DNA of 64,000 bases, from NCBI GenBank assembly GCA_963752745.1, contig CAVWAK010000023.1, forward strand, positions 62,001 to 126,000. Direction: 5' to 3'. This stretch comes from Thiogranum sp963752745. GTDB taxonomy: Bacteria; Pseudomonadota; Gammaproteobacteria; DSM-19610. The notes beneath the pieces are model-generated. The model saw only the letters and a list, made by a program, of their open reading frames with translations. It made no database searches and was not told where the DNA came from. Below, piece after piece: positions 8,236-17,276 of this stretch (position 1 is its first letter; every line of letters starts with the position of its first letter). The translations under genes were made by a program, and so were the position numbers.

Positions 8236-10194
8236 ATGTTACTGGGTGTGGATACCGGGGGCACGTTCACAGATTTCGTCTGTTTCGACGGCAGCGCTTT
8301 GCGCGTTCACAAGGTGCTCTCAACGCCGGCCGCACCCGAGCAGGCCATCCTTCAGGGTATTCGCGAACTTGGTCTGGAGGGCCAGGATTTTTATCTCGTA
8401 CACGGTTCTACAGTGGCAACTAATGCTGTTCTGGAAGGCAAGGGTGTGGCGACAGCCTATGTCACCAACCGTGGTCTGGGTGACGTGCTTACCATCGGCC
8501 GCCAGGCGCGTCGTGAACTCTACAACCTGCAGCCGCAGGCAGATGCGCCACCTGTACCAATGGAGCGCTGCCTGGAAACCGGTGGCCGCCTGGATGCCGA
8601 GGGCGGCATCGTTGAGCCACTTACAGAGGCTGAAATTGAAACATTGCTTGAGCAGCTGGCTTCGCTCGGTGTACAGGCGGTGGCCATCAATCTGCTGTTT
8701 TCCTACCTTGATGACCGCTTTGAGAAGCGTATTGAACAGGCCTTGCCTGACCATCTGTTCGTATCCCGATCCTCTAACGTATTGCCTGAGCAGGGTGAGT
8801 ACGAGCGTGGTATCGCGACCTGGCTGAATGCCTGGGTTGGGCCGCTGGTTCAGGGATACCTGCAGCGGCTGAAACAGGCCGTGGCGCCGTCACCAGTGCA
8901 TGTTATGCAGAGCTCGGCGCTGACTATCGATGCCCAGCAGGCCGCCCAGCGGACCGTCAATCTGCTGCTATCCGGGCCAGCGGGCGGGCTGATGGGTGCG
9001 CTGCACATGGGGCGCAAGCTGGACCGCAGCCAGTTGTTGACCTTTGATATGGGAGGTACTTCAACAGATGTTGCGTTACTGAACGGCGGGGTCAGCCTCA
9101 CCTCAGAAGGCCATGTTGGACACTACCCGGTAGCGGTACCGATGGTGGATATGCATACCATTGGCGCTGGCGGTGGCTCGATAGCGCATGTTGACGCCGG
9201 TGGCATGCTGGTTGTCGGTCCTGAATCCGCGGGTGCCGATCCAGGGCCAGCCTGTTATGGCAGGGATGGAAAGCTTCCCACGGTGACCGATGCCAATCTG
9301 GTGCTCGGACGCTTGCGCGCCAGCGCTTTTCTGGGCGGCGGCATGCAACTTGACGAACCGGCTGCGCGAGCAGCTCTACAGCCGCTGGCACGGCGCATGG
9401 ACTTGTCCGTAGAGCAGGCAGCACGCGGTGTTGTTGAGCTGGCCAATGAGCACATGGCGCAGGCGCTGCGGGTGATTTCTGTGGAGCGGGGCATTGATCC
9501 TGTGGCCTACACCCTGACGGCATTTGGTGGCGCAGGCGGACTGCATGTGTGCGCGCTGGCCGAGGCCCTTTCGATGCGGCATGCGTTGGTACCAATCCAT
9601 GCTGGCGTGTTATCGGCGCTGGGCATGCTGGCGGCGCCACGCGGCAGGCAATTGTCACATACCCTGTGTCTGCCGGCCGCAATGCTGGCAGATGAAGACG
9701 TAGCGAAATATATGCAGACGCTGGTCGAACAGGGGTGCGAGGAGTTGCTTGCCGAGGGTGTGGATGGTGATGCCATACGCACAGATTTCAGCCTTGACCT
9801 GCGCTATCAGGGGCAGAGTTTCACCTTGAATGTACCCTATACACGTTTGCTAGAAGCGCTGGACGATTTTCACCGGGCGCACTACCAGCGTTTTGGTCAC
9901 AGGCTGGAGGCACCGGTAGAGCTGGTGAATGTGCGTGCCTCACTGCATGTTGCCGTGGCGGAGCTGCCCCTGAAAGGCATCGAGTTGGAAGTGGGCCGTG
10001 ACACCGTTGAGAGAGTAATTCTCGACGCGGAGGTGCAACCAGTACCGGTGCTGCAGCGCAACAATCTGGAGGCTGGGCGATCTTATCCCGGGCCCATACT
10101 GGTGATTGATCTGGTGGCTACGACCCTGGTCGCTGCCGGCTGGTGTGCCGTGCTACACGACAATGGTTGCCTGATGCTGGAAAGGACGGCATAG
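8236..10194 (+). CDS. HyuA-like hydantoinase/oxoprolinase subunit A, no B partner
   Basis: This 652-residue protein belongs to the hydantoinase A/5-oxoprolinase/acetone carboxylase beta family, which binds ATP in an ASKHA fold. The start LLGVDTGGTFTDFV is the first phosphate loop, and LLTFDMGGTSTDVALL is the second. MHTIGAGGGSIAHVDAGG and ADPGPACYGR are further family signatures. Such proteins normally work with a HyuB subunit, but the next gene is ppk. The substrate is open: it may pair with a HyuB encoded elsewhere or act alone as a kinase-like enzyme. It follows the cyclase gene by 27 bases, so the two may be cotranscribed. Confidence 0.88.
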   Translation: MLLGVDTGGTFTDFVCFDGSALRVHKVLSTPAAPEQAILQGIRELGLEGQDFYLVHGSTVATNAVLEGKGVATAYVTNRGLGDVLTIGRQARRELYNLQPQADAPPVPMERCLETGGRLDAEGGIVEPLTEAEIETLLEQLASLGVQAVAINLLFSYLDDRFEKRIEQALPDHLFVSRSSNVLPEQGEYERGIATWLNAWVGPLVQGYLQRLKQAVAPSPVHVMQSSALTIDAQQAAQRTVNLLLSGPAGGLMGALHMGRKLDRSQLLTFDMGGTSTDVALLNGGVSLTSEGHVGHYPVAVPMVDMHTIGAGGGSIAHVDAGGMLVVGPESAGADPGPACYGRDGKLPTVTDANLVLGRLRASAFLGGGMQLDEPAARAALQPLARRMDLSVEQAARGVVELANEHMAQALRVISVERGIDPVAYTLTAFGGAGGLHVCALAEALSMRHALVPIHAGVLSALGMLAAPRGRQLSHTLCLPAAMLADEDVAKYMQTLVEQGCEELLAEGVDGDAIRTDFSLDLRYQGQSFTLNVPYTRLLEALDDFHRAHYQRFGHRLEAPVELVNVRASLHVAVAELPLKGIELEVGRDTVERVILDAEVQPVPVLQRNNLEAGRSYPGPILVIDLVATTLVAAGWCAVLHDNGCLMLERTA

Positions 10195-10238
10195 TTCGGT
10201 TGTAGCGATCGCTTGTGATCACGTTACGCTGTTGAACA

Positions 10239-12305
10239 ATGGATACTATTAATCTTTCCCAGCCAGAGCTGTACATTAACCGTGAACTGAGTATGTTGCA
10301 GTTCAATCGGCGTGTACTGGAGCAGGCCAAGGACCCTTCTACACCGTTGCTTGAGCGCTTGAAGTTCCTGTGTATTTCAAGCACAAATCTCGATGAGTTT
10401 TTTGAGATTCGGGTATCAGGTCTGAAGCAGAAAATCGCCTCGGGTTCGGTACAGGCAGGCGCTGATAATTTCTCGCCTGCAGAAGTAATGAGTCATATAA
10501 GCGTGGAAGCGCATCGACTGGTTGACGAGCAGTATCGGGTGTTGAACGATGAGCTGATACCGGAGCTGGAAAAGCATCGCATCCGCTTTGTGCGCCGAAC
10601 CCATTGGAATGATGCTGCGGAAGCATGGCTGCATGATTTCTTTTCCCAGGAATTGTTGCCGGTACTGAGCCCGTTGGGTCTTGACCCGGCCCACCCGTTC
10701 CCGCGCATTCTCAACAAGAGCCTGAACTTTGTCGTGTCGCTTGAAGGCAAGGATGCATTCGGCCGTTCCAGTGGAACGGCCATCGTGCAGGCGCCGCGTT
10801 CGTTGCCAAGGCTGATCCGCTTGCCGACTGAATACGGTGGTGGCGAGTACGATTTTGTTTTTCTGTCGTCCATTATCCATGCGCACGTTGGCGACCTGTT
10901 TCCCGGTATGGAAGTCACCGGCTGCTATCAGTTTCGGGTGACACGGAACAGTGATCTGTTTGTCGATGAAGAGGAAATAGACGATTTGTTGCACGCTGTC
11001 GAAGGTGAGTTGCTGTCGCGTCGCTACGGTGACTGTGTGCGGCTCGAGGTGGCAGACAATTGTTCTACGGAAATGGAGGAGTTCCTGCTAGCGACATTTC
11101 GTCTTGGACAGGATGATTTGTACCGCGATAACGGTCCGGTGAATCTGAATCGTCTTTTCGCTATCAGTGACCTGGTGGAAATGCCGGAGCTCAAGTTTCC
11201 GCCCTTTAGTCCGCGTCGACCAAAGGGGTTGGCCAGCGACCAGAATATATTCGAGGCAATTCGTGCCGGCGATATACTGCTGCACCATCCGTTTGATTCT
11301 TTCCTGCCGGTGATCGACCTGCTAAAGCAGGCGTCGCAGGACCGCCAGGTGCTGGCTATCAAGCAGACGCTCTATCGGACGGGACCGGATTCGGCGATTG
11401 TCGATGCCCTGGTGGAGGCAGCGCGTTCAGGCAAGGAAGTGACTGTCGTTATCGAGTTGCGTGCGCGGTTCGACGAAGCGGCTAACATCAAGCTGGCCAA
11501 CCGCTTGCAGGAAGCGGGTGCCCACGTGGTATACGGTGTGGTGGGGTACAAAACGCATGCGAAAATGTTGCTGGTGACGCGGCGTGAAACCAGAAAACTG
11601 TGTCAGTATGTACATCTTGGTACAGGTAATTACCATGCACGCACGGCGCGACTGTATACCGACTACGGGCTGTTGACCTGTGCTCCTGCCATGGGGCGGG
11701 ATGTGCATCGCGTTTTCCAGCTTCTCACCAGTCTCGGCAAGAGCAAGGCGCTATCAAAGATATTGCAGGCGCCCTTCACTCTGCACAAAAAGATGCTCGA
11801 AAAGATCGAACGTGAGGCGACCAATGCGCGCGCAGGCAAGCCGGCGCGAATCATCGTCAAGTGTAATGCCCTGATCGAACCTCAATCGATACGTGCCTTG
11901 TATGCTGCATCACAGGCAGGTGTCAAGATTGATCTGATTGTGCGCGGAATTTGTTGCCTGCGTCCCGGTATCGCCGGTGTGTCGGACAACATTCAGGTGC
12001 GATCTATTGTCGGACGATTTCTGGAGCATACGCGGGTGTTCTATTTTCATAATGATGGGGATGAGGAGTTATACCTGTCGAGCGCCGACTGGATGGGGCG
12101 TAATTTTTTCCAGCGCGTCGAAACGGCATTTCCCATCGAGGATGAAAAATTGCGACGGCGTATTATAAAGGATGGCCTGGAAATCTATCTTTCGGATAAT
12201 AAAGAGGCCTGGGTGTTACAGAAAGATGGTGAATACAAACGCCGCAGGCCGGCTGCAAATCAGCGCATTCGTAGTGCGCAAACCAGTTTACTTGAGCGGT
12301 CCTGA
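10239..12305 (+). CDS. ppk1: Polyphosphate kinase 1
   Basis: It reversibly transfers the gamma-phosphate of ATP to inorganic polyphosphate. The 688-residue length is standard. The N-terminal INRELSMLQFNRRVLEQA motif, the phospholipase-D-like core and the autophosphorylated histidine (His440 in VGYKTHAKMLLV) are present, as is the HLGTGNYHARTARLYTD segment. It is convergent with ppx; only nine bases separate the stops. A CCTGA/TCAGG inverted repeat lies across the gap (12301-12319) but is too weak to call a terminator. Confidence 0.97.
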   Translation: MDTINLSQPELYINRELSMLQFNRRVLEQAKDPSTPLLERLKFLCISSTNLDEFFEIRVSGLKQKIASGSVQAGADNFSPAEVMSHISVEAHRLVDEQYRVLNDELIPELEKHRIRFVRRTHWNDAAEAWLHDFFSQELLPVLSPLGLDPAHPFPRILNKSLNFVVSLEGKDAFGRSSGTAIVQAPRSLPRLIRLPTEYGGGEYDFVFLSSIIHAHVGDLFPGMEVTGCYQFRVTRNSDLFVDEEEIDDLLHAVEGELLSRRYGDCVRLEVADNCSTEMEEFLLATFRLGQDDLYRDNGPVNLNRLFAISDLVEMPELKFPPFSPRRPKGLASDQNIFEAIRAGDILLHHPFDSFLPVIDLLKQASQDRQVLAIKQTLYRTGPDSAIVDALVEAARSGKEVTVVIELRARFDEAANIKLANRLQEAGAHVVYGVVGYKTHAKMLLVTRRETRKLCQYVHLGTGNYHARTARLYTDYGLLTCAPAMGRDVHRVFQLLTSLGKSKALSKILQAPFTLHKKMLEKIEREATNARAGKPARIIVKCNALIEPQSIRALYAASQAGVKIDLIVRGICCLRPGIAGVSDNIQVRSIVGRFLEHTRVFYFHNDGDEELYLSSADWMGRNFFQRVETAFPIEDEKLRRRIIKDGLEIYLSDNKEAWVLQKDGEYKRRRPAANQRIRSAQTSLLERS

Positions 12306-12314
12306 TAATGGCTG

Positions 12315-13877
12315 TCAGGCGATTTTCAGTTTTATGCCGACAGCGGCCAGGTTCTTCTTCTCTGCATTGAGGTCCGCGGTGGTGAGCGGGTGTTCCTCGA
12401 TCCAGCCATCGGGAAAGATCAGTTTAATACTGTCATTAGTGGCAGTTACGCGAATGTCACGGGTGTTACGGTCACTGCGGCTACGGTGTAGTAGAACGGA
12501 CAGGCGCAGCAGTGCTACCAGGTGGATTGAGTAATCAGCCTGGTTAGCGGGCATGTTTTCAAATATTGATTTGCGAAGTTTTCGTCTATGGTGACGTACC
12601 AGGAGGGCGAGAATCCGCTGGTCACGTTGCGTAAATCCGGGTAGGTCAGCGTATTCGAGCAGGTAGCCACCGTGCTTGTGGTACTGGCTATGGGCAATCA
12701 CCAGGCCAATTTCATGTGTCAGCGCCGCCCAGCGTAACCACTGGGAGGTGCTGGCTTGTTCCATGTTCCAGGCATCAGCGCATTGTTTGGCTAGCGACAA
12801 CGCAGTTTCTTCAACGCGTTTTGCCTGCTCCAGGTCGACATGATAGCGCTCCGCGATGGATTGTAGTGTCGCTTCACGAATATCCTGGTGCTGGATGCGG
12901 CCGAGCAGGTCGTAGAGCAGGCCCTCGCGCAGTGCGCCCGACGAATGCAGCATGCGATCAATTTTCAGTGCATGGAACACAGCACTGAGTACCGCTACAC
13001 CACCGGCAAACACTGGCCGGCGGTCAGCGCTTATTGCCTCGAAGCCTATTTTATCAGTATGGCCGAATTCGACCAGCGCACTGCGTAATTTTTTCAGTGA
13101 CTCTGCAGTGATGCCGTTGTCGCTCCATCCGGCTTCGCGCACAACGTCGCGTATCGCACGTATAGTGCCGGACGAGCCTGTTGCCGTTGTCCAGCCTATG
13201 CGTTTGAAAGTCTGTTTGCTGGCTTGCAACTCCAGCCGGGCGGCGAGAATTGCATTTTTCATCGCCGATTTTTCGATGCTGCCATCGGCAAAAAAGCGTT
13301 GGCTCATGCCTACGCAGCCCATGTACAGACTTTCCAGCTGGATAGGCTGAAAACCTTCGCCAATGATAATTTCGGTGCTGCCGCCGCCGATATCGACCAC
13401 CAGGCGCCGGCCGCCGGGATCCGCCAGACTGTGTGCTACACCGAGGTGTACCAGTCGCGCTTCCTCGATACCGGAAATAATATCGATGCGCTGCCCAAGC
13501 GCTTCCTGCGCCTGGTCGAGGAAACCGCTGGCAGCCTGCGCCCGGCGCAGGGTATTGGTCCCCACCGCGCGCACGTTTCCAACAGGCAGGTCGCGGATGC
13601 GTTGGCCGAAACGCTGCAGACAGTCGAGCGCGCGTTCAGCCACGTGGGCTTCGAGGTTATGATCAGCGGTCAGCCCTTCTGCCAGTCGCACAGGTTCGCG
13701 CAACCGATCGATAAGCTGGACCTGGTCATTCTGCAGCCGCCCGACGATCATATGGAAACTGTTTGATCCCAGATCGATGGCGGCCAGCGAGTGTGCGTCT
13801 TCGGTTTGGCTCAATGGGGCACGCTGTCTTTGGTCGAGCGGGCATTGTTTCGTAGTCGCCTGACTGGTGCAACTCAA
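12315..13877 (-). CDS. ppx: Exopolyphosphatase (Ppx/GppA family)
   Basis: It removes terminal phosphates from polyphosphate, opposing Ppk. DLGSNSFHMIVGRL near the N terminus and VVDIGGGSTEIIIG are the two phosphate-binding loops of the ASKHA fold. A C-terminal HD-like region (WAALTHEIGLVIAHSQYHKHG) is also present, and the 500-residue size fits Ppx rather than a short GppA. No ATG precedes DLGSNSFHM in this frame. The frame opens with TTG at 13877, inside the T run of a terminator. A TTG at 13814 gives a length closer to relatives (MSQTEDAHSLAAIDLG). I suspect 13814 is the real start. Confidence 0.93.
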   Translation of the reverse strand: MSCTSQATTKQCPLDQRQRAPLSQTEDAHSLAAIDLGSNSFHMIVGRLQNDQVQLIDRLREPVRLAEGLTADHNLEAHVAERALDCLQRFGQRIRDLPVGNVRAVGTNTLRRAQAASGFLDQAQEALGQRIDIISGIEEARLVHLGVAHSLADPGGRRLVVDIGGGSTEIIIGEGFQPIQLESLYMGCVGMSQRFFADGSIEKSAMKNAILAARLELQASKQTFKRIGWTTATGSSGTIRAIRDVVREAGWSDNGITAESLKKLRSALVEFGHTDKIGFEAISADRRPVFAGGVAVLSAVFHALKIDRMLHSSGALREGLLYDLLGRIQHQDIREATLQSIAERYHVDLEQAKRVEETALSLAKQCADAWNMEQASTSQWLRWAALTHEIGLVIAHSQYHKHGGYLLEYADLPGFTQRDQRILALLVRHHRRKLRKSIFENMPANQADYSIHLVALLRLSVLLHRSRSDRNTRDIRVTATNDSIKLIFPDGWIEEHPLTTADLNAEKKNLAAVGIKLKIA

Positions 13878-13906
13878 AAAAAATGCCGCAGCGTGTGGGC
13901 TACGGC
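13876..13906 (-). terminator. Intrinsic terminator downstream of the EAL-HDOD gene
   Basis: On the minus strand an eight-pair stem (GCCGTAGC with GCTGCGGC, one G-T pair, six-base loop) is followed by eight T residues. It would end transcription of the EAL-HDOD gene before ppx. The T run touches the first possible TTG start of ppx, so that start is unlikely, or else ppx is controlled by readthrough. A second hairpin, CGGGGC/GCCCCG at 13931-13946, lies just upstream on the same strand. Confidence 0.8.
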
Positions 13907-14038
13907 AAGGACGGGAAGGGAAGACAAATTCGGGGCGTCTGCCCCGCCTTTATCTAACCAGTGGTTAAGACTACGTGGCCTCTGGGGTTCAGTCTTTGAC
14001 CTGGGTCAACAGTCGCCAGGCCTGGCGTGGGTGAATGT

Positions 14039-15250
14039 CTATGTGTCGACCAGTTGCCGGCATGCGGTATTGGCCCATTGCACTGCCTCCAGGTAACAGG
14101 TGCGAAGTCGATGGGTGCCGAGCTGGCTGCAGCCCAGGTTTTCCCATTCGCCACGTTCATAGGCCAACACGCAGTTTAGTACTTCACCGTGTAGTCCGCC
14201 GCCCTTGTGCAGCAGGGCCTGGGCAATGTGGTCGGCGAGCGGAAGCTGGGTGAGGATTTCTTCCATGCTGTTATCCATCAGCGCGTCCAGTGCGGAGAAC
14301 AGGCCGACGGTAAAAAAGGAATCCGGCTGTTCGGCATCCAGTGCCCGGGCCATCTGTTCGGCCATTTTGCCGCGTATCATGGCGGTTACCACCAGTTCGG
14401 TGGGCTTGTCGTCCACTTGGGACATGGCCAGCAGAGCTGTCCAGGATCTAATGGTTTGCAGGCCGAGTCGCACAACTGCCTGATGGATCGATTCTATCTT
14501 GCGCGGTGGCGCATAGGCGGCTGAATTTACATAGCGCAGAATGCGATAGCTGAACGCCACGTCCTGGGCGATTAGCTCTTCGAGTTGCTTTGAAGTGATT
14601 TCCGGATCCTGCAGACGGCTGAGCAGTTTCAGGATTGCCAGTCGGTTGTTCGGCAGGCGTCGTCCCTGGATCACCTTGGGCTGGGCCAGGAAGTAGCCCT
14701 GGAAATAGTCAAAGCCCAGTTCCATGCAGTAGTCGTGTTCTTCCTGCGTCTCGACTTTTTCTGCCACCAGGCGCAGTGGGTGCTGGCGCAGGGCTTCAAC
14801 GTGTTTACGGATCTCGTCACGGCTCATCGCCATAATATCTATTTTGACAATGTCAGCCAGTTGCACCAGTGGTTGCAGTGATTCGTGGTAGATAAAATCG
14901 TCCAGTGCTATGCTATATCCCTGCTCGGACAGCCGTTTAACGCTGTTAACGACTTCTTCATCGGCTTCGATATCTTCCAGTAACTCCAGCACGACACGAT
15001 CCTTGGGTAGCGAAATCGTGTGTTCGCCGACGAAGAATGCGCGTGTCAGGTTGATGAAGGCGAGCCGGTCACCAACAATGTTATCGAGACCGATTTCGAG
15101 GAAAGTATTGACGATAACATCAGAGGTTGCCTGGTCGCCGTCAGTGAATTTGGCGCTGTTATCCGATGCGGCGCGGAACAGCAGCTCATACGCATAGACA
15201 CCGAGCTTGCGGTCATAGATGGGCTGGCGACCAATGTAAATTTCACTCAT
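14039..15250 (-). CDS. EAL-HDOD signalling protein with degenerate EAL motif
   Basis: This 403-residue protein of the YuxH-type has an N-terminal EAL-like domain (about 1-195) and a C-terminal HDOD domain (about 200-395). The start EIYIGRQPIYDRKLGVYAYE is family-typical. At the catalytic position the motif is YELLFR instead of EAL, and DDF follows later, so cyclic di-GMP hydrolysis is unlikely. Such proteins usually act as protein- or nucleotide-binding adaptors. The HDOD part (SYRILRYVNSAAY...) lacks the HD metal pair, as is normal. The partner is unknown. It is transcribed away from the desaturase gene across a ~150-base divergent promoter region. Confidence 0.9.
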   Translation of the reverse strand: MSEIYIGRQPIYDRKLGVYAYELLFRAASDNSAKFTDGDQATSDVIVNTFLEIGLDNIVGDRLAFINLTRAFFVGEHTISLPKDRVVLELLEDIEADEEVVNSVKRLSEQGYSIALDDFIYHESLQPLVQLADIVKIDIMAMSRDEIRKHVEALRQHPLRLVAEKVETQEEHDYCMELGFDYFQGYFLAQPKVIQGRRLPNNRLAILKLLSRLQDPEITSKQLEELIAQDVAFSYRILRYVNSAAYAPPRKIESIHQAVVRLGLQTIRSWTALLAMSQVDDKPTELVVTAMIRGKMAEQMARALDAEQPDSFFTVGLFSALDALMDNSMEEILTQLPLADHIAQALLHKGGGLHGEVLNCVLAYERGEWENLGCSQLGTHRLRTCYLEAVQWANTACRQLVDT

Positions 15251-15401
15251 GTGTCTTAATCTTCTGAGGGGTTGTTTTTACTGGATTTTAACAGCTTTCT
15301 ATGGCTGTGCGTGGAGTCTTTTTGCGACTCTACATACGAAAATCAGTGGGCTCAACCCATATGTTATTATCAAGCATACGATGTAGCGGTTTGAGGTTGA
15401 A

Positions 15402-16604
15402 ATGCACGAGTTAATATCCTCTTTTTCCTGGTATGCAGGACTGTATTCGATCCCCTGGTGGGGGTATCTGCTGGTCGGTTTTGTCATGACTCACATTACT
15501 ATCGTCAGTGTGACACTTTTCCTGCACCGTTATCAGGCACACCGGGCGCTGGATCTGCACCCCGCGGTTAGCCATTTTTTCCGTTTCTGGCTGTGGTTGA
15601 CCACGGGTATGGTGACGCGCGAGTGGGTCGCCATACACCGTAAGCACCACGCCAAATGCGAGACACCGGATGATCCGCATAGCCCGCAGACACGAGGTAT
15701 CTCCAAGGTCTTGTGGGAGGGCGCCGAGCTGTATCGGGCTGAGAGTCTGCGTGAGGACACCATTGAGTCGTATGGACACAATACCCCTGACGACTGGCTG
15801 GAGCACCATATATATGATGCTCACCGAATACTCGGTGTCGCCATTATGTTAATTATAGATTATTTGTTGTTCGGTTTTGCTGGTGTCGCGATTTGGGCGG
15901 TACAAATGTTGTGGATTCCGTTCTGGGCCGCCGGGGTGATTAACGGCATTGGTCACTGGTGGGGATACCGCAATTTTGAGACGTCGGACGCCTCGCGCAA
16001 TATCTCCTGGCTGGGTTTCCTGATCGGTGGTGAGGAATTGCACAATAATCACCATGCGTTCGCCAGTTCGGCCAAATTTTCCAGTAAATGGTGGGAGTTC
16101 GACGCTGGCTGGGGATATATCTTGCTGTTACGTGCCCTGGGTTTGGCGCGGGTGAAGAAGTTGGCGCCACGCACCCGCATCGTGACCGGTAAGGAGCGGG
16201 TCGATATGGACACGCTGCGTGCCGTGTTTGCAAGTCGCCTGAACGTCATGGCGAACTATGCTCGAGAAGTGTTGATGCCGGTACTGCGCCAGGAATATCG
16301 TTGCCGTGACGGCGCCTGCCGCAAAAATCTGCGCCGTGCGCGCCGTTTGCTGGTGCGGAACCCGGAGGCAATGGATGAGACCAGCCGTGGCGTACTGGAG
16401 AGTGTGCTCGAGCGGTTTACCAACTTGCGTACAGTTTACCAATACCGCCAACGATTGCAGGACATCTGGAATCGTTCGGCAACCAGTCACGAGAACCTTA
16501 TGCAGGCGCTGCAGGAATGGTGTCAGCAGGCTGAGGCTACTGGCGTGCATGCATTACAGGAGTTTGCCCGGCGGCTTAAGGGGTATAGTCTTCAGCCTGT
16601 TTGA
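15402..16604 (+). CDS. Membrane fatty acid desaturase (acyl-CoA/lipid Delta-9 type)
   Basis: This di-iron membrane enzyme inserts a double bond in acyl chains and so controls membrane fluidity. The three histidine boxes are intact: HRYQAH (42-47), HRKHH (79-83) and HNNHH (214-218). About four hydrophobic segments flank them. A basic, helical C-terminal extension of ~150 residues follows, as in other proteobacterial members near 400 residues. Whether the substrate is acyl-CoA or a phospholipid cannot be told from sequence. Its stop codon touches the left arm of a 30-bp palindrome that serves as terminator. Confidence 0.92.
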   Translation: MHELISSFSWYAGLYSIPWWGYLLVGFVMTHITIVSVTLFLHRYQAHRALDLHPAVSHFFRFWLWLTTGMVTREWVAIHRKHHAKCETPDDPHSPQTRGISKVLWEGAELYRAESLREDTIESYGHNTPDDWLEHHIYDAHRILGVAIMLIIDYLLFGFAGVAIWAVQMLWIPFWAAGVINGIGHWWGYRNFETSDASRNISWLGFLIGGEELHNNHHAFASSAKFSSKWWEFDAGWGYILLLRALGLARVKKLAPRTRIVTGKERVDMDTLRAVFASRLNVMANYAREVLMPVLRQEYRCRDGACRKNLRRARRLLVRNPEAMDETSRGVLESVLERFTNLRTVYQYRQRLQDIWNRSATSHENLMQALQEWCQQAEATGVHALQEFARRLKGYSLQPV

Positions 16605-16666
16605 TTATCAGGCATTCAATAAAAAAGCCCGGCAAAGCCGGGCTTTTTTATTGAATGCCTGATAAT
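16604..16666. terminator. Bidirectional terminator: 30-bp perfect palindrome
   Basis: Two 30-base arms (16604-16633 and 16637-16666) are perfectly complementary around an AAA loop. The core is AAAAAAGCCCGGC/GCCGGGCTTTTTT, a classical two-way terminator between the convergent desaturase and rpmG genes. Unusually, pairing continues ~14 bases beyond the T run with a non-repetitive sequence. Confidence 0.95.
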
Positions 16667-16668
16667 AA

Positions 16669-16824
16669 TTACTTGATCTTGGTTTCCTTGTACGTCACGT
16701 GCTTACGTACCACAGGGTCGTATTTTTTCATTTCCAGCTTGTCTGGTGTGGTGCGCTTATTCTTGGTCGTAGTGTAGAAATGACCGGTACCGGCACTGGA
16801 AACCATCTTGATTTTGTCACGCAT
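16669..16824 (-). CDS. rpmG: 50S ribosomal protein L33
   Basis: This is a 51-residue basic ribosomal protein of the large subunit. The translation begins MRDKIKMVSSAGTGHFYTTT and ends HVTYKETKIK, the standard L33 sequence. It lacks the zinc-binding CxxC pairs, so it is the C-minus type. It sits 11 bases downstream of rpmB in the conserved rpmB-rpmG operon, and its stop is two bases from the palindromic terminator. Confidence 0.97.
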   Translation of the reverse strand: MRDKIKMVSSAGTGHFYTTTKNKRTTPDKLEMKKYDPVVRKHVTYKETKIK

Positions 16825-16835
16825 GCTTGTTGCTC

Positions 16836-17072
16836 CTAGACTTTTTCGCCACGGGCGCGAATGTCAGACAGCACGGTGTCGATGCCCTGCTTGTCGATAA
16901 TGCGCATGCCTTTGCAAGACACGCGCAGTTTCACCCAGCGCTTTTCGCTTTCCACCCAGAAACGGTGGGTATGCAGGTTCGGCAGGAACCGGCGACGGGT
17001 TTTGTTATGCGCATGAGAAACGTTGTTCCCCGTGACCGGGCGTTTCCCGGTAACCTGACACACTTTGGACAT
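16836..17072 (-). CDS. rpmB: 50S ribosomal protein L28
   Basis: This is a 78-residue ribosomal protein starting MSKVCQVTGKRPVTGNNVSH, which is diagnostic for L28. It has no CxxC zinc pairs. It is the first gene of rpmB-rpmG, and a good sigma-70 promoter lies about 60 bases upstream. The radC gene upstream is on the same strand but separated by ~200 bases. Confidence 0.98.
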   Translation of the reverse strand: MSKVCQVTGKRPVTGNNVSHAHNKTRRRFLPNLHTHRFWVESEKRWVKLRVSCKGMRIIDKQGIDTVLSDIRARGEKV

Positions 17073-17130
17073 TGCTCAATCCCTCAAAATTCTGGCACCG
17101 CCCGCGCTGGGCGGACTACGAGAACCGCGC

Positions 17131-17159
17131 TTTATACCAGAGTACCCAATCACGAACAA
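17131..17159 (-). promoter_or_regulatory. Sigma-70 promoter for rpmB-rpmG
   Basis: On the minus strand TTGTTC (17154-17159) and TATAAA (17131-17136) are separated by 17 bases. Position and spacing suit the ribosomal protein operon immediately downstream. Confidence 0.75.
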
Positions 17160-17276
17160 GTCCGGGAGTATTAAGGTGGCATAATCAGGGTCGATTGATA
17201 TCCTGGTAGAGAACCAGTTAAATCTATTAATATCAATAGTATGAGGCTGATTGGCGCGGCCGGTTTGGTGGCTGGC

